From: CAVZYN01 sp963779515
GTDB lineage: Bacteria; Pseudomonadota; Alphaproteobacteria; Rhizobiales; Hyphomicrobiaceae
Direction of reading: 5' to 3'
Assembly: GCA_963779515.1 (NCBI GenBank)
Contig: CAVZYN010000002.1
Location: forward strand, 558,001 to 622,000
Length of the DNA: 64,000 nucleotides
A program made the translations under genes and the position numbers. The number at the start of each line of letters is the position of its first letter. The first letter of the stretch is position 1. The notes below the pieces were generated by a model that worked only from the letters and a program-made list of their open reading frames with translations, was not told the DNA's origin and did no database searches. Of this stretch, positions 51,998 to 61,228 are shown in pieces.

Positions 51998-53470
51998 TCA
52001 GTAAGCGTTTTCGGTTTTGAGCAGCGCCATCGGTGTCCGTACAAGGATATACAGATCGAACATCACAGACCAGTTGTCGATGTACTGAATGTCGAAGTCG
52101 ACGCGTTTTTGGATTTTTTCGAGGGTGTCGGTTTCACCGCGCCAGCCATTAATTTGTGCCCAACCCGTGATTCCGGGTTTCACTTTGTGGCGAGCGAAGT
52201 ACCCATCGACGGCCTCGTCGTAAGGCGTATCGGCAGCCTTGGCCTTGACGGCGTGTGGCCGCGGTCCAACGAGCGACAGGTCACCCTTCAGAACATTGAA
52301 AAGCTGCGGCAATTCGTCGAGGCTCGTCTTGCGGATGATGCGTCCGACGCGGGTGACGCGTGGATCGTCTTTGGTGACGAGCTTAGCTGCGGCCGCGTCA
52401 GCGCGCTCCGAGTACATCGACCGGAACTTGTAGACCTCGATCAGCTCGTTGTTGAAGCCGAACCGCTTCTGGCGGAAGATCACAGGACCGCGGCTGTCAA
52501 GCTTGATCGCGAGGGCGACCAGCGCCATGACGGGGGCGAGGACGGCGATGGCGAGCGTGCCGACGACCTTGTCGAACAGCCATTTCGAGACGACATCCCA
52601 GTCGGCGATCGGCTTGTCGATGAGGTCGAGGACCGGCACCGCGCCGATGTAGGAGTAGGCGCGCGGACGCAGCTTCAGCTTGGAAGTCGCAGGGGCGAGA
52701 CGAATGTCGATTGGAAGAACCCAGAGGCGGCGCAACAGAGCCGCGACCCGGTTCTCGGCGGCAAGCGGGAGTGCCACCAGAAGCAAGTCGACGCGGGTGC
52801 GACGGCTGAAGGCCAGCAATTCGTCGATGTTGCCGAGTTTGGGATAGCCGGCGACGGAGTGACCGACGCGCTGGTCGCCGCGGTCGTCGAAGATGCCGCA
52901 GATGCGGATATCGCCTTGCGTGTCGGCCTCGAGCGACTTGATGAGCGCTTCGCATGCGGGACCCGCACCATAGATCACGGCGCGGCGTGTCAGCCGGCCG
53001 TTCTGGATGCCGCCACGGGTGAACGACGTCACCAGGGCGCGGTAGGCGGCCAAAGCGATCAGGCCCGAGAGATACCACGTCGCAACCCAGACGCGGGAAA
53101 ACTCCGGCCCGACCTTGAAGAAGAAGATGCTCGCCATGAGCATCGCAATGGCGATCGTCCAGGCAACCGCAACCCGTGGGAGGTTGCGCAGATACGCCAG
53201 GAAATTCGGGATCGTATAGAGGCCGAGCAGTTGCTGCGCCGCCAGCATCACCACGCCGGTGAAGCAGAGGGCGGCAAGGTACTGGCTGGTCGCGTTGAGG
53301 TCCTGCTCGTTCACATAGAAGACGGCGATCAGGAAGCCGAGCGCCAGCAGCAGGGACGCTTCACCAATTCGAACGAAGCCCGCGAACACGACAGGCGAGA
53401 TCCGTGGCGCCGCATCCGCCGTGAAGGCGGCCAGGCGAGGTCTCGGGTTCAACGGGTAGGGTTCTGCCAT
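51998..53470 (-). CDS. Undecaprenyl-phosphate sugar-1-phosphate transferase (WcaJ-like)
   Basis: A 490-residue polyisoprenyl-phosphate hexose-1-phosphate transferase. It has four N-terminal membrane helices, a CoA-binding-like domain (RRAVIYGAGPACEALIKSLE), and a C-terminal catalytic domain that includes KWLFDKVVGTLAIAVLAPVM, RGPVIFRQKRFGFNNELIEV, YKFRSMYSER, RKTSLDELPQLFNVLKGDLS, LVGPRPHA and KVKPGITGWAQINGWRGETD. It starts exopolysaccharide synthesis by loading the first sugar phosphate (usually glucose) on the lipid carrier. Confidence 0.93.
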   Translation of the reverse strand: MAEPYPLNPRPRLAAFTADAAPRISPVVFAGFVRIGEASLLLALGFLIAVFYVNEQDLNATSQYLAALCFTGVVMLAAQQLLGLYTIPNFLAYLRNLPRVAVAWTIAIAMLMASIFFFKVGPEFSRVWVATWYLSGLIALAAYRALVTSFTRGGIQNGRLTRRAVIYGAGPACEALIKSLEADTQGDIRICGIFDDRGDQRVGHSVAGYPKLGNIDELLAFSRRTRVDLLLVALPLAAENRVAALLRRLWVLPIDIRLAPATSKLKLRPRAYSYIGAVPVLDLIDKPIADWDVVSKWLFDKVVGTLAIAVLAPVMALVALAIKLDSRGPVIFRQKRFGFNNELIEVYKFRSMYSERADAAAAKLVTKDDPRVTRVGRIIRKTSLDELPQLFNVLKGDLSLVGPRPHAVKAKAADTPYDEAVDGYFARHKVKPGITGWAQINGWRGETDTLEKIQKRVDFDIQYIDNWSVMFDLYILVRTPMALLKTENAY

Positions 53471-53548
53471 TTCTTAACTCGTGTGCTGTGCCGCGCTGGG
53501 CTTGCTGCACACGGAAGGAAGCAGTTCTCATGCCAAATTGGTTGACTG

Positions 53549-54697
53549 TTAACGATTTTGATCCGCCGCGGCGGCGAGGCGGTCAGAATAGAAGAGGTTG
53601 ATCGCGTGGGTCATGGCGGGAACGGTGAAGCCCGTGCTGACGCGGGATCTTAGTGTTTCGGCAAGCGCCACGGCGGCTGCCGGATTGGCGAGTGCCGCAA
53701 GCATTGCGTCTGCAAGTGCCGTATCGTTATCAGGCGCAACGAGTGACATGCCGGTCCCGGATGTCACTTCGGGAATCCCGCCAACGGCTGTTGCAACTAA
53801 GGGAACGGCGGCGGCGGCGGCTTCCAAGACCACGTACGGCAGGCTTTCCGCCCGGGACGGCATGACAAGGATCTGACCCATCTTGAACGCCTCCGCAGCC
53901 GAAAGCGCGCCTGCAAAGGTTACAAGGTTCGTTAAATCGAGCTCGGCGGACAGGGCTCGAAAGAGCCTCTCGTCAGGACCAGCACCGACAATGACCAAAC
54001 GCGCGGGGCGTGATGCCGCCACGCGCTTCAGGGCGCGCAGCAGGACGTCGACACCCTTGAGCATGCGCAACTCGCCGATGAACAGGAACTCGGCGGCGCC
54101 GGCATGCAACGTGCGGCGCTGCAACTCGGCATCGAGAACGCCGTTAGGGATGACGCGGCGCGGGATGTCGAGCGCGCCAACACCCGCATCGAACTTCTGC
54201 TGTGCGTAGGTGCTTTCGAAGATCAAGCCGTCGGTCGAGCGTGCAAGGTACCGTTCCAGGCCCATGTAGATGCGGCCCTTTGGGCTTGCCGGTGCGTAGT
54301 GGAGACTGCCGCCGTGCGGCGTGTAGAAGCTCACCACCCGATGGTGGTCGCGTTTCAGCCCATCGGCCGCCATGCGAGCGTAGGCCCCGCCTTTAGCGCC
54401 ATGGCCGTGGATCACGTTGACGTTGATGCGGCGGGCAAGGGCCTTGACGGCGCGGAGTGCGGTGACGTCCCGGTAGCCGATCTCCCGGCTCATGGGGACG
54501 CGCAGTAGCCCAAGCGCCAAGTGCGGTGCGAGCTCGGCAAAGCGACGTTGCGTCAGACTGTCGGGATTTGCGGTATCAGCAACGACACCGACGTGATGGC
54601 CAAGGGCCGCCTGGGCCGTGGCCAGATCCCGGACATGCCGGAATAAGCCGCCAACAGGCGCCCGCAGGCAGTGAAGGACGCGAAACATAACCGACAC
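53549..54697 (-). CDS. Glycosyltransferase, family 4 (GT-B)
   Basis: A 382-residue GT-B glycosyltransferase. APVGGLFRHVRDLATAQAAL is the acceptor-side loop, NVIHGHGAKGGAYARM the middle, and RRVIPNGVLDAE the connection between domains. AEFLFIGELRMLKGVDVLLR and LVIVGAGPDERLFR are the C-terminal fold, with the nucleotide-sugar E-x7-E motif replaced by MPSRAESLPYVVLEAAAAAV. It likely adds a sugar to the lipid-linked repeat unit. It stops 79 bases before the WcaJ-like gene start on the same strand. Confidence 0.9.
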   Translation of the reverse strand: MSVMFRVLHCLRAPVGGLFRHVRDLATAQAALGHHVGVVADTANPDSLTQRRFAELAPHLALGLLRVPMSREIGYRDVTALRAVKALARRINVNVIHGHGAKGGAYARMAADGLKRDHHRVVSFYTPHGGSLHYAPASPKGRIYMGLERYLARSTDGLIFESTYAQQKFDAGVGALDIPRRVIPNGVLDAELQRRTLHAGAAEFLFIGELRMLKGVDVLLRALKRVAASRPARLVIVGAGPDERLFRALSAELDLTNLVTFAGALSAAEAFKMGQILVMPSRAESLPYVVLEAAAAAVPLVATAVGGIPEVTSGTGMSLVAPDNDTALADAMLAALANPAAAVALAETLRSRVSTGFTVPAMTHAINLFYSDRLAAAADQNR

Positions 54698-54727
54698 GGT
54701 GCCTGCGGAGCCTAACTTTTGAAGGGA

Positions 54728-55414
54728 TCAGAACCAGCGTTCGTAGACGTAAAGCGTGTCGCCCGGCTGTAAGATGTAGTCGTTCGGCACGTCCATCTTC
54801 TCGATGAAACCATTGTTACGCCGGGTAATCTGAACTTTCCGTTCATTCGCGCGTTCAGAATAACCACCGGCGATGGCAACGGCCGTCTGGGCGCTCATGC
54901 CGCTGACGTAAGGATACTGACCGGCGTTGCGCACTTCACCCAGGATATAAAAAGGCCGGTTCTGTGCGATATCGACGGTGACTTGCGGGTCTTTCACGTA
55001 TTGGCCGCCAAGTTTTGCCTTGATCACCTGCTCGAGGGCCTTGGTGCCGACGCCGCGGGCCTTCACATGACCGATCAGTGGAATAGAAATTCGGCCTTCC
55101 TGATCTACCGTGTAGAGCCGGGACAGGTTTGGCTGGCCGTAGACGAACACGCGCAGGCGATCGCCGGTATCGAGGTGATAGGGATCATCCGCCTCGACGC
55201 TGCCGCCGCCAGTGACGCCCGTCGGAATGACTGTCGGCGCGCCCCACGTCACGTGCGTGGCGACCGGCGCAGGTGCCGAACCAGCCGCATGAACTGAAGG
55301 GGCCCAGCCGTGCGATGCGTCGGCGCCCGCAAAACCTTCTTCGTCGTTATGGTGGGCGCAGCCCGAAAGAGCCAAGCCCAGTACAGCACTAATGGCTGCA
55401 AGTCGCGAAACCAT
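54728..55414 (-). CDS. Polysaccharide export lipoprotein, Wza-like
   Basis: A 228-residue outer-membrane export protein. A lipobox (LALSGC) follows the signal. YHLDTGDRLRVFVYGQPNLS begins the poly-export domain, and ISIPLIGHVKARGVGTKALE follows. A SLBB-like segment (PFYILGEVRNAGQYPYVSGM and ITRRNNGFIEKMDVPNDYIL) forms the end, followed by LQPGDTLYVYERWF. Shorter than E. coli Wza, matching the ExoF/GumB-size proteins. Divergent from the Wzc-like gene. Confidence 0.92.
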   Translation of the reverse strand: MVSRLAAISAVLGLALSGCAHHNDEEGFAGADASHGWAPSVHAAGSAPAPVATHVTWGAPTVIPTGVTGGGSVEADDPYHLDTGDRLRVFVYGQPNLSRLYTVDQEGRISIPLIGHVKARGVGTKALEQVIKAKLGGQYVKDPQVTVDIAQNRPFYILGEVRNAGQYPYVSGMSAQTAVAIAGGYSERANERKVQITRRNNGFIEKMDVPNDYILQPGDTLYVYERWF

Positions 55415-55573
55415 GCCGCAATTCCTCGCAAAGACGCATCGATCTTCGGAGGATACGCGCTCAGTGTTAAAAAATGCTTGGCGTGCGTTCTATTCTGACC
55501 ACCTTAAGCAAATCCTTACCAGAGCGGGGTGTAATGCGAGGATAACGTAACCTCGAATCATCGTGGGCTAATC

Positions 55574-57784
55574 ATGCGCGCGCAGCAATCTGCAAGTCCT
55601 GACGACATTGATCTCATTTCGATCGGCGGTGCCGTGAAGCGTGCGCTGCCGAAGCTGATGATCGGTGCATTGATCGTCGGGGCGGGAACGTTCGCGGCGC
55701 TGTCGACGCTGCCGTCGAAGTTTACAGCGCAGTCGCAGCTCGAGGTTGGCGCTGCTTCGCCTGCGGGCGATGATAGGCGTCCGTCCGATCCGGGGTCGCG
55801 CGACAAGGAAGCGGTGGCGACGCACGTGCGCGCCATGCAGGGCGACGCGCTCTCGGTCAAAGTCACCAAGGCCATGAAGCTTGCCGAGCTTCCCGAGTTC
55901 AATAGTGGATTGCCGCGCCAAGATTTGTTCAGCCGGCTGGTCCGATTGATCGGGCTGGAGGGCAAGACCACGGTCGAGTCGGAGGAAGGCCGGGTTCTCG
56001 AAGCCTATAAGAAGAGCCTCAAAGTATTCAGTGCGCGCGATACGCGCCAGATCACGGTCGAATTCACGTCAGAGGATCCGAGGCGCTCCGCGGACGTCTC
56101 CAACAAGGTCGCGGAACTCTATCGATTGAGCCAGTCCGACCGGCAAGGCAACGATGCCAACGAGCAGATGGAAAAGCTGAAGCCTCAGCTCAAGCAGGCA
56201 GCCGAAGACTACAATCAGGCGCTGAACGTCGAGAACCGTTTGCGCGGTGAGATTGGCGAGCCAGGAACAGATGACAAGCGCGGCACGATTTCGCAGCAGC
56301 AGTTCGAAGATTTGAACAAGGAGCTCACCAAGGCGAAGGCATTGCGCGCCGACGCGGAGGCGCGAGCAACCGGTGCGCGTGAAATGATGAAGGCCGGTAC
56401 GGCGGAAGCCCATCCGGATGTACAAAAATCGGGTTTGGTTCCGCGGTTGGTCGAGCAGCGCGTGCGCCAGCAGCGCCAGATTGCCGAGTTGTCGGCGTCG
56501 CTTCTACCCGGACATCCGCGCATGAAGCAGTTGAATGCCGATTTGGGCGGGCTCTCGACGCAGATCCGCGGCGAGGTGCAGAAGGTCGTTGACAGCATCG
56601 AGAAGGAAGCGCGGGTCGCCAAGTCGCGTGAAGACAACTTCAGCGTCCAACTCGAGAAGCTGCGGAAAGAATATGGTGGCAAGGCACAAGATCGGACCGG
56701 TCTTTCCATTGCCGAGAATGAGACGAAGACCAAGAAGCTCGAGCTCGAGCGGGTGCAAGCGGAAATCGAGAAGCTGAAGAAGATCGCGATCTCGCCGTCG
56801 ACGCTGGGTGAAGTGTCGCTCACGTCGAAGGCGCTGGTGCCGACCGAGCGGTCGTGGCCGAAGCCGGGCTTGATCGCGCCGCTGGCGATGGTTGCGAGTT
56901 TGCTGTTCGGGCTCGCTTGGACGGTCACCAGGGAATTGTTGCTGGGTGCGCGTGGTGCGGCAGTTCCGTCCGCGGCGGCTGCAACAAAGCTGGCGGGCAG
57001 CTCCATGCCGGTGCCATCTTCGCGCGGAAATGCACCGCTGCCATCGTTGGCTGATGTGGTAGCGGACGCCGGCGTGACAGTGAAGTCGACGTTGGCGCCT
57101 CAAGAGGCGGCGAGCGCGGAGACGTCGACGATTTCGTCGATGCCGGCGCTGGCACAGGAAGTCTTGGATGTGACTGAAGGCCAAGCCGGGTTTCGTTCGT
57201 TGATCACGGGCGAGCGCGAGGGAACCGATGCCGGTGCGGCCGCGATTGCGTTCGCCAAGGCGCTGGCGGCCGCGGGCCGGCAAGTCGTGTTGGTCGATTG
57301 GAGCCAGAACGATGCCGGGATCATTCCCGCGTCGCCGGAGGCACCTGCGGCCGGGGTAAGCGAACTGCTCCGCGGCGAGGTGACCTTCGAGGACGTCATC
57401 GCGCGCTTGGCCGATAGCGAAGCGCACGCGATCAATGCCGGCCACGACCACGATATGAAGCTTGGCCTCGAGCCCGACCGCGTCAATCTCGTGCTCGACG
57501 CGCTGGATGAAGCCTACGACCACATCGTGGTCTACGCTCCGCACCAAGTTGCGCGCGACCTGTTCGTTGCGATCCAAGGCCGGTTCGATGCGGGGATCGC
57601 CGTGCACGATGCGCGCCGTGGGTCGTCCACGAACGAGGGTCCGAATACCTTCCTCGGCTATCAGGTTGCCGACTTGATGGTGCTCCGGTATGCGCCGGCG
57701 CCGGATGGACAAGCCGCCGCTGGTTTGGCTCCTGCGCGCATGAATGTGACGCGTGGCCGCAATCAGCCGGAAGCACACATCTGA
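55574..57784 (+). CDS. Wzc/GumC-like chain-length protein with a degenerate kinase domain
   Basis: A 736-residue polysaccharide co-polymerase. Residues about 18-50 hold the first membrane helix (LPKLMIGALIVGAGTFAALS), 60-400 a periplasmic region with long coiled coils (SRDKEAVATHVRAMQG, then ASLLPGHPRMKQLNADLGGL), and about 430-450 the second helix (IAPLAMVASLLFGLAW). The C-terminal third resembles a bacterial tyrosine kinase fold (RQVVLVDWSQNDAGI), but the Walker A position reads TGEREGTDAGAAA without a GK(S/T), and there is no terminal Tyr cluster. It should control polymer length without normal autokinase activity. It follows a divergent promoter region shared with the Wza-like gene. Confidence 0.87.
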   Translation: MRAQQSASPDDIDLISIGGAVKRALPKLMIGALIVGAGTFAALSTLPSKFTAQSQLEVGAASPAGDDRRPSDPGSRDKEAVATHVRAMQGDALSVKVTKAMKLAELPEFNSGLPRQDLFSRLVRLIGLEGKTTVESEEGRVLEAYKKSLKVFSARDTRQITVEFTSEDPRRSADVSNKVAELYRLSQSDRQGNDANEQMEKLKPQLKQAAEDYNQALNVENRLRGEIGEPGTDDKRGTISQQQFEDLNKELTKAKALRADAEARATGAREMMKAGTAEAHPDVQKSGLVPRLVEQRVRQQRQIAELSASLLPGHPRMKQLNADLGGLSTQIRGEVQKVVDSIEKEARVAKSREDNFSVQLEKLRKEYGGKAQDRTGLSIAENETKTKKLELERVQAEIEKLKKIAISPSTLGEVSLTSKALVPTERSWPKPGLIAPLAMVASLLFGLAWTVTRELLLGARGAAVPSAAAATKLAGSSMPVPSSRGNAPLPSLADVVADAGVTVKSTLAPQEAASAETSTISSMPALAQEVLDVTEGQAGFRSLITGEREGTDAGAAAIAFAKALAAAGRQVVLVDWSQNDAGIIPASPEAPAAGVSELLRGEVTFEDVIARLADSEAHAINAGHDHDMKLGLEPDRVNLVLDALDEAYDHIVVYAPHQVARDLFVAIQGRFDAGIAVHDARRGSSTNEGPNTFLGYQVADLMVLRYAPAPDGQAAAGLAPARMNVTRGRNQPEAHI

Positions 57785-57806
57785 GCCGATTGCGATAAAG
57801 AGTCTT

Positions 57807-57840
57807 GGCGCCGGCCGCGAAAGTGGCCGGTGCCGCTTTT
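57807..57840 (+). terminator. Rho-independent terminator after the Wzc-like gene
   Basis: Stem GGCGCCGGCC / GGCCGGTGCC (one G-T pair) with an 8-nt loop, followed by GCTTTT, 22 bases after the stop. Confidence 0.75.
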
Positions 57841-58003
57841 GGGCGGCTGCGAAAGCCTGTGCATTGCCGGGGAACCAGACGGATTCGGCCCAGACCGCGC
57901 AGCAAGTAGCCTTGTCAGCCTGCAAGGCCTGTGTCACCAGTGCGCTCCAGTGACGCCGGAACGGAGTAGCCGTTCGCGGTCAAAAGAGCACTGGAGGGTC
58001 AAC

Positions 58004-59020
58004 ATGAGTTTCCGGAAGATTGGGCTGGCCGCCGCCGCGCTGCTTGCCATGGGAGCGGCTGCATCCGTCAGCGCTCAAACGAAAGTCAAATTCACGCTCG
58101 ATTGGCGGTTCGAAGGACCGGCAACGCCGTTCTTCGTCGCCCTCGACAAGGGATTCTACAGGGAAGAGGGGCTCGACGTGACGATCGATGCCGGCAACGG
58201 ATCGGTCGATAGCGTCAACCGCATCGCCAGCGGCAACTACGAGATGGGCTTTGCCGATATCAGCGCCCTGATCAAGTTCCGGGACAGCAAGGACAATGCG
58301 GCGGTCAAGGCCGTGGCGATGATCTATGACGCACCGCCCAACTCCATCGTGACGCTGAAGAAAGCGGGCGTCGCCAAGCCGAAAGATCTGGAAGGCAAGA
58401 TCCTGGGCGCACCGGCAACCGATGCGTCCTATGCCGTGTGGCCGATCTTTGCGAAGGCCAATGGTATCGATGTTTCGAAGGTGAAGATCGAGAACGTCGG
58501 CTTCCCGGTGCGTGAGCCGATGCTGGCGCAAGGCAAGGTCGACGCCGTCACGTCGTTCTGGTTCTCCTCGTTCTTCAACCTGAAGGCCAATGGCGTCGCT
58601 GATGACGACATCGTCGTGCTCATGATGCGCGATCATGGCGTCGAAGTTTATGGCAACGCGATCATGGTGCACCCGGCGTTCGCGCAGGCGAACCCGAAGG
58701 CGGTCGCCGGTTTTGTGCGCGCCACGATCCGCGGGATCCAGGAGACCATCAAGGCACCGGATGCGGGCATCAAGTCGCTGATCAGCCGCAATCAGATCGC
58801 CAACGAGGCAACCGAGCTGCAGCGGTTGAAGATGGCGCTGTCGCGTAACATCGTGACCAAGGAAGTCGAAGCCAACGGCCTCGGCGTCGTCGATAACGCG
58901 CGGCTCTCACGTTCGATCGATCAGATCGCCGATACGTTCCAGTTCAAGAATAAGCCCAAGGCCGAGGACGTTTTCGACGCGCAGTATCTGCCGGCGAAAG
59001 ACAAGCGGCTGGTGAAGTAA
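58004..59020 (+). CDS. ABC transporter substrate-binding protein, NMT1/THI5-like
   Basis: A 338-residue periplasmic binding protein with a signal peptide (RKIGLAAAALLAMGAAASVS). VKFTLDWRFEGPATPFFVAL is the typical start of the NMT1/THI5 group, which binds pyrimidine thiamine precursors, riboflavin precursors, taurine or aliphatic sulfonates. YREEGLDVTIDAGNGSVDSV and GKILGAPATDASYAVWPIFA follow. The TLDW motif is closest to the hydroxymethylpyrimidine/formylaminopyrimidine binders, so ThiY-like is a fair guess only. GGAGGG is correctly spaced from ATG 58004. First gene of a three-gene importer. Confidence 0.87.
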   Translation: MSFRKIGLAAAALLAMGAAASVSAQTKVKFTLDWRFEGPATPFFVALDKGFYREEGLDVTIDAGNGSVDSVNRIASGNYEMGFADISALIKFRDSKDNAAVKAVAMIYDAPPNSIVTLKKAGVAKPKDLEGKILGAPATDASYAVWPIFAKANGIDVSKVKIENVGFPVREPMLAQGKVDAVTSFWFSSFFNLKANGVADDDIVVLMMRDHGVEVYGNAIMVHPAFAQANPKAVAGFVRATIRGIQETIKAPDAGIKSLISRNQIANEATELQRLKMALSRNIVTKEVEANGLGVVDNARLSRSIDQIADTFQFKNKPKAEDVFDAQYLPAKDKRLVK

Positions 59021-59027
59021 GTCAGAT

Positions 59028-59057
59028 CAGGCCCGTGACCGCAAAGGCGCGGGCCTG
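59028..59057 (+). repeat. Stem-loop between the binding-protein gene and the ATPase gene
   Basis: Arms CAGGCCCG (59028-59035) and CGGGCCTG (59050-59057) are perfect. There is no T run. Such intercistronic hairpins often stabilise the upstream binding-protein mRNA and reduce expression of downstream genes; this use is inferred. Confidence 0.55.
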
Positions 59058-59075
59058 GATGACACGGGGGATTAC

Positions 59076-59879
59076 GTGGCATTGGATCTGGCACATCAAC
59101 CCGAGCTCGTGCGGCTCGACGGGGTGACGATGCACTATGGCCGTGGCGCGAGCGCCATCCAGGCCATCGACACGGTGTCTCTCACCATTCGCAAAGGCGA
59201 GATCATAGCCGTCGTCGGGCCGTCCGGCTGCGGCAAGTCTTCGCTGATGAAATTGATCAGTGGTCTCCATCCAGCCTCCGCCGGAACGGTCACGGTCGAA
59301 GGCCAGCCCGTCAAGGGTCCGCTGAAATCCGTCGGGATGGCCTTCCAGAACTCGAATTTGCTGCCGTGGCGGTCCGCGATCGACAATGTGCTGCTGCCAT
59401 TGGAAATCGTCGAGCCGCATCGCCGCCGGATCAAGACGGCGCGGGCGGAGTACAAGGCGAAGGCCCAAGCCCTGCTGGAACAGGTGGGACTCAAAGGCTT
59501 CACCGAGAAATCGCCGTGGCAACTCTCAGGCGGTATGCAGCAGCGCACGTCGATCTGCCGGGCGTTGATTCACGAGCCCGAGATCCTGATGCTGGACGAG
59601 CCGTTCGGCGCGCTCGATGCGTTCACGCGCGAGGAGCTGTGGTGCGTGCTGCGCGACATCCAGGCGGCACGCGGGGTGACGGTGATGCTGGTCACGCATG
59701 ATTTGCGCGAGGCCGTGTTTCTCGCGGACACCGTTTATGTGATGTCGAACCGGCCGGGAAAGATCGTCAAGGTTCAAAGCGTGACACTGCCGCGTCCCCG
59801 CGATCTCGAAGTGACTTACACGCCACCGTTCCAAGAGCTCGTGCACGAGCTCAGGTCTCTCATCGGAGGACGCCACTGA
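59076..59879 (+). CDS. ABC transporter ATP-binding protein (SsuB/TauB-like)
   Basis: A 267-residue ABC ATPase. Walker A is GPSGCGKSS, Q-loop AFQNSNLLPWRSAIDNVLLP, signature LSGGMQQRTSICRAL, Walker B LMLDEPFGALD and H-loop VTHDLREAVFLAD. This is the nitrate/taurine/sulfonate ATPase group, consistent with an NMT1-type binding protein. The start is a GTG preceded by GGGGGA. Its stop overlaps the permease start (TGATG). Confidence 0.94.
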   Translation: MALDLAHQPELVRLDGVTMHYGRGASAIQAIDTVSLTIRKGEIIAVVGPSGCGKSSLMKLISGLHPASAGTVTVEGQPVKGPLKSVGMAFQNSNLLPWRSAIDNVLLPLEIVEPHRRRIKTARAEYKAKAQALLEQVGLKGFTEKSPWQLSGGMQQRTSICRALIHEPEILMLDEPFGALDAFTREELWCVLRDIQAARGVTVMLVTHDLREAVFLADTVYVMSNRPGKIVKVQSVTLPRPRDLEVTYTPPFQELVHELRSLIGGRH

Positions 59880-60643
59880 TGGGTGAGAGAACGCTCCAGA
59901 TCATCGCGCCAATCGCCTTTACGATCCTGCTGATCGCGCTTTGGGAAGCCGGATGCCGCTTTTTCAGCGTTCCGGTCACGATCCTGCCGACGCCGAGCAA
60001 GATCTGGGAAGCGCTGGTTCAGTTTCGCGGCCCGATCATAGAGAACTCGCTCTATACGCTGATGACGACGTTCCTCGGCTTCATGCTGGCGGTAGTATTT
60101 GGCTTGCTTCTGGGGATTGCCGTCGGGTGGCACAAGCTTGTTTATGCCGCGATCTATCCGGTGCTCGTCGGATTCAATTCCGTCCCGAAGGTCGCGGTTG
60201 TTCCGGTCTTGATCTTGTGGTTCGGCCTCGGTGCGGTGCCAGCGATCTTGACGGCGTTCTTGATCTCGTTCTTCCCGATTGTCGTGAACGTCGCGACGGG
60301 ATTGGCGACAACGGAACCGGAACTCGAGGACGTTTTGCGCGCGCTCGGCGGCTCCAAGCTCGATGTGATGCGCAAAGTCGGCATTCCGCGCTCCATGCCG
60401 TATTTCTTCGGATCGTTGAAGGTCGCGATCACGCTAGCATTCGTTGGCGCGGTGGTGGCCGAAACTGTCGGTTCCAATCGCGGCATCGGCAAGTTGATGC
60501 TCGATGCGCAAGCCGGCTTCCAGGTGCCGATCGTGTTTGCGGGGCTGGTCGTGTTGGCCGTGCTTGGGATCTTGCTCTATGCCATCACGGCGGCGGTCGA
60601 GGCGCGCTACACGGGCTGGGCATTCCGCGGTCAAAATCGATAA
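59879..60643 (+). CDS. ABC transporter permease (SsuC/TauC-like)
   Basis: A 254-residue permease with six hydrophobic segments. ITVGWHKLVYAAIYPVLVGF-like residues (GIAVGWHKLVYAAIYPVL) and NSVPKVAVVPVLILWFGLGA are typical of the SsuC/TauC group. EDVLRALGGSKLDVMRKVGI is the EAA loop, and FFGSLKVAITLAFVGAVVAE the last helix region. It completes the importer with the two genes upstream and ends two bases from the convergent regulator gene. Confidence 0.93.
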   Translation: MGERTLQIIAPIAFTILLIALWEAGCRFFSVPVTILPTPSKIWEALVQFRGPIIENSLYTLMTTFLGFMLAVVFGLLLGIAVGWHKLVYAAIYPVLVGFNSVPKVAVVPVLILWFGLGAVPAILTAFLISFFPIVVNVATGLATTEPELEDVLRALGGSKLDVMRKVGIPRSMPYFFGSLKVAITLAFVGAVVAETVGSNRGIGKLMLDAQAGFQVPIVFAGLVVLAVLGILLYAITAAVEARYTGWAFRGQNR

Positions 60644-60644
60644 A

Positions 60645-61127
60645 TTAGCGCTCTTGCACGAGCTGCAGCGGGACGCCGGGCTCCGACTTGGCGCGCCGGA
60701 TCGTCAACGTCGTCTTGACGCTGGCGACGTTGGGGGCCGCCGTCAGCTCCTTGATGACGAAATCCTGGAATGCGGGCAGGTCCGGGGCGATGCACTTCAA
60801 GATGTAGTCGACCTCGCCAGAGAGCATGTAGCTCTCGCGCACGATCGGCCACTTGAGGACGCGGTTCTCGAAGGCGCGCAGATCTGCCTCCGATTGGCTG
60901 TGCAGTCCGACCATCGCAAAAGCAATGAGATCAAATCCTACTGCCTTCTCATCGACCTGGGCGAAATAGCCGGTCAAGATGCCGGCCTCTTCCAGCGCGC
61001 GCACACGGCGAAGGCACGGCGGCGGCGACAGGCCGACGCGTTCGGCGAGATCGACGTTCGAGATGCGGCCGTTGGCCTGCAACTCGCGAAGAATGCGCCA
61101 ATCGGTGGCATCGAGACGAACACGCAT
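60645..61127 (-). CDS. Lrp/AsnC-family transcriptional regulator
   Basis: A 160-residue regulator. LDATDWRILRELQANGRISN is the first helix of the DNA-binding domain, and VDLAERVGLSPPPCLRRVRA the helix-turn-helix. The RAM effector domain follows (LIAFAMVGLHSQSEADLRAF, SYMLSGEVDYILKCIAPDLP). These proteins sense amino acids and act as octamers. Start 61127 (MRVRLDATDW) is favoured; an ATG at 61136 adds three residues. Its targets are unknown. It is convergent with the importer and divergent from the ELM1-family gene. Confidence 0.93.
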   Translation of the reverse strand: MRVRLDATDWRILRELQANGRISNVDLAERVGLSPPPCLRRVRALEEAGILTGYFAQVDEKAVGFDLIAFAMVGLHSQSEADLRAFENRVLKWPIVRESYMLSGEVDYILKCIAPDLPAFQDFVIKELTAAPNVASVKTTLTIRRAKSEPGVPLQLVQER

Positions 61128-61228
61128 GATGGGCACTCGTGCTAAAGGTCGTGCGGCATGTGCCGGTGAAGCGCAATTTTGTTACGCCGTTTCGATCGAA
61201 ATGGAAAGTGACGGGGAACTCCAGCGCA

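Noticed and set aside
51953..53545. Plus-strand frame of 530 codons opposite the WcaJ-like transferase
   Set aside because: Antisense shadow; the real gene on the minus strand has complete family motifs.
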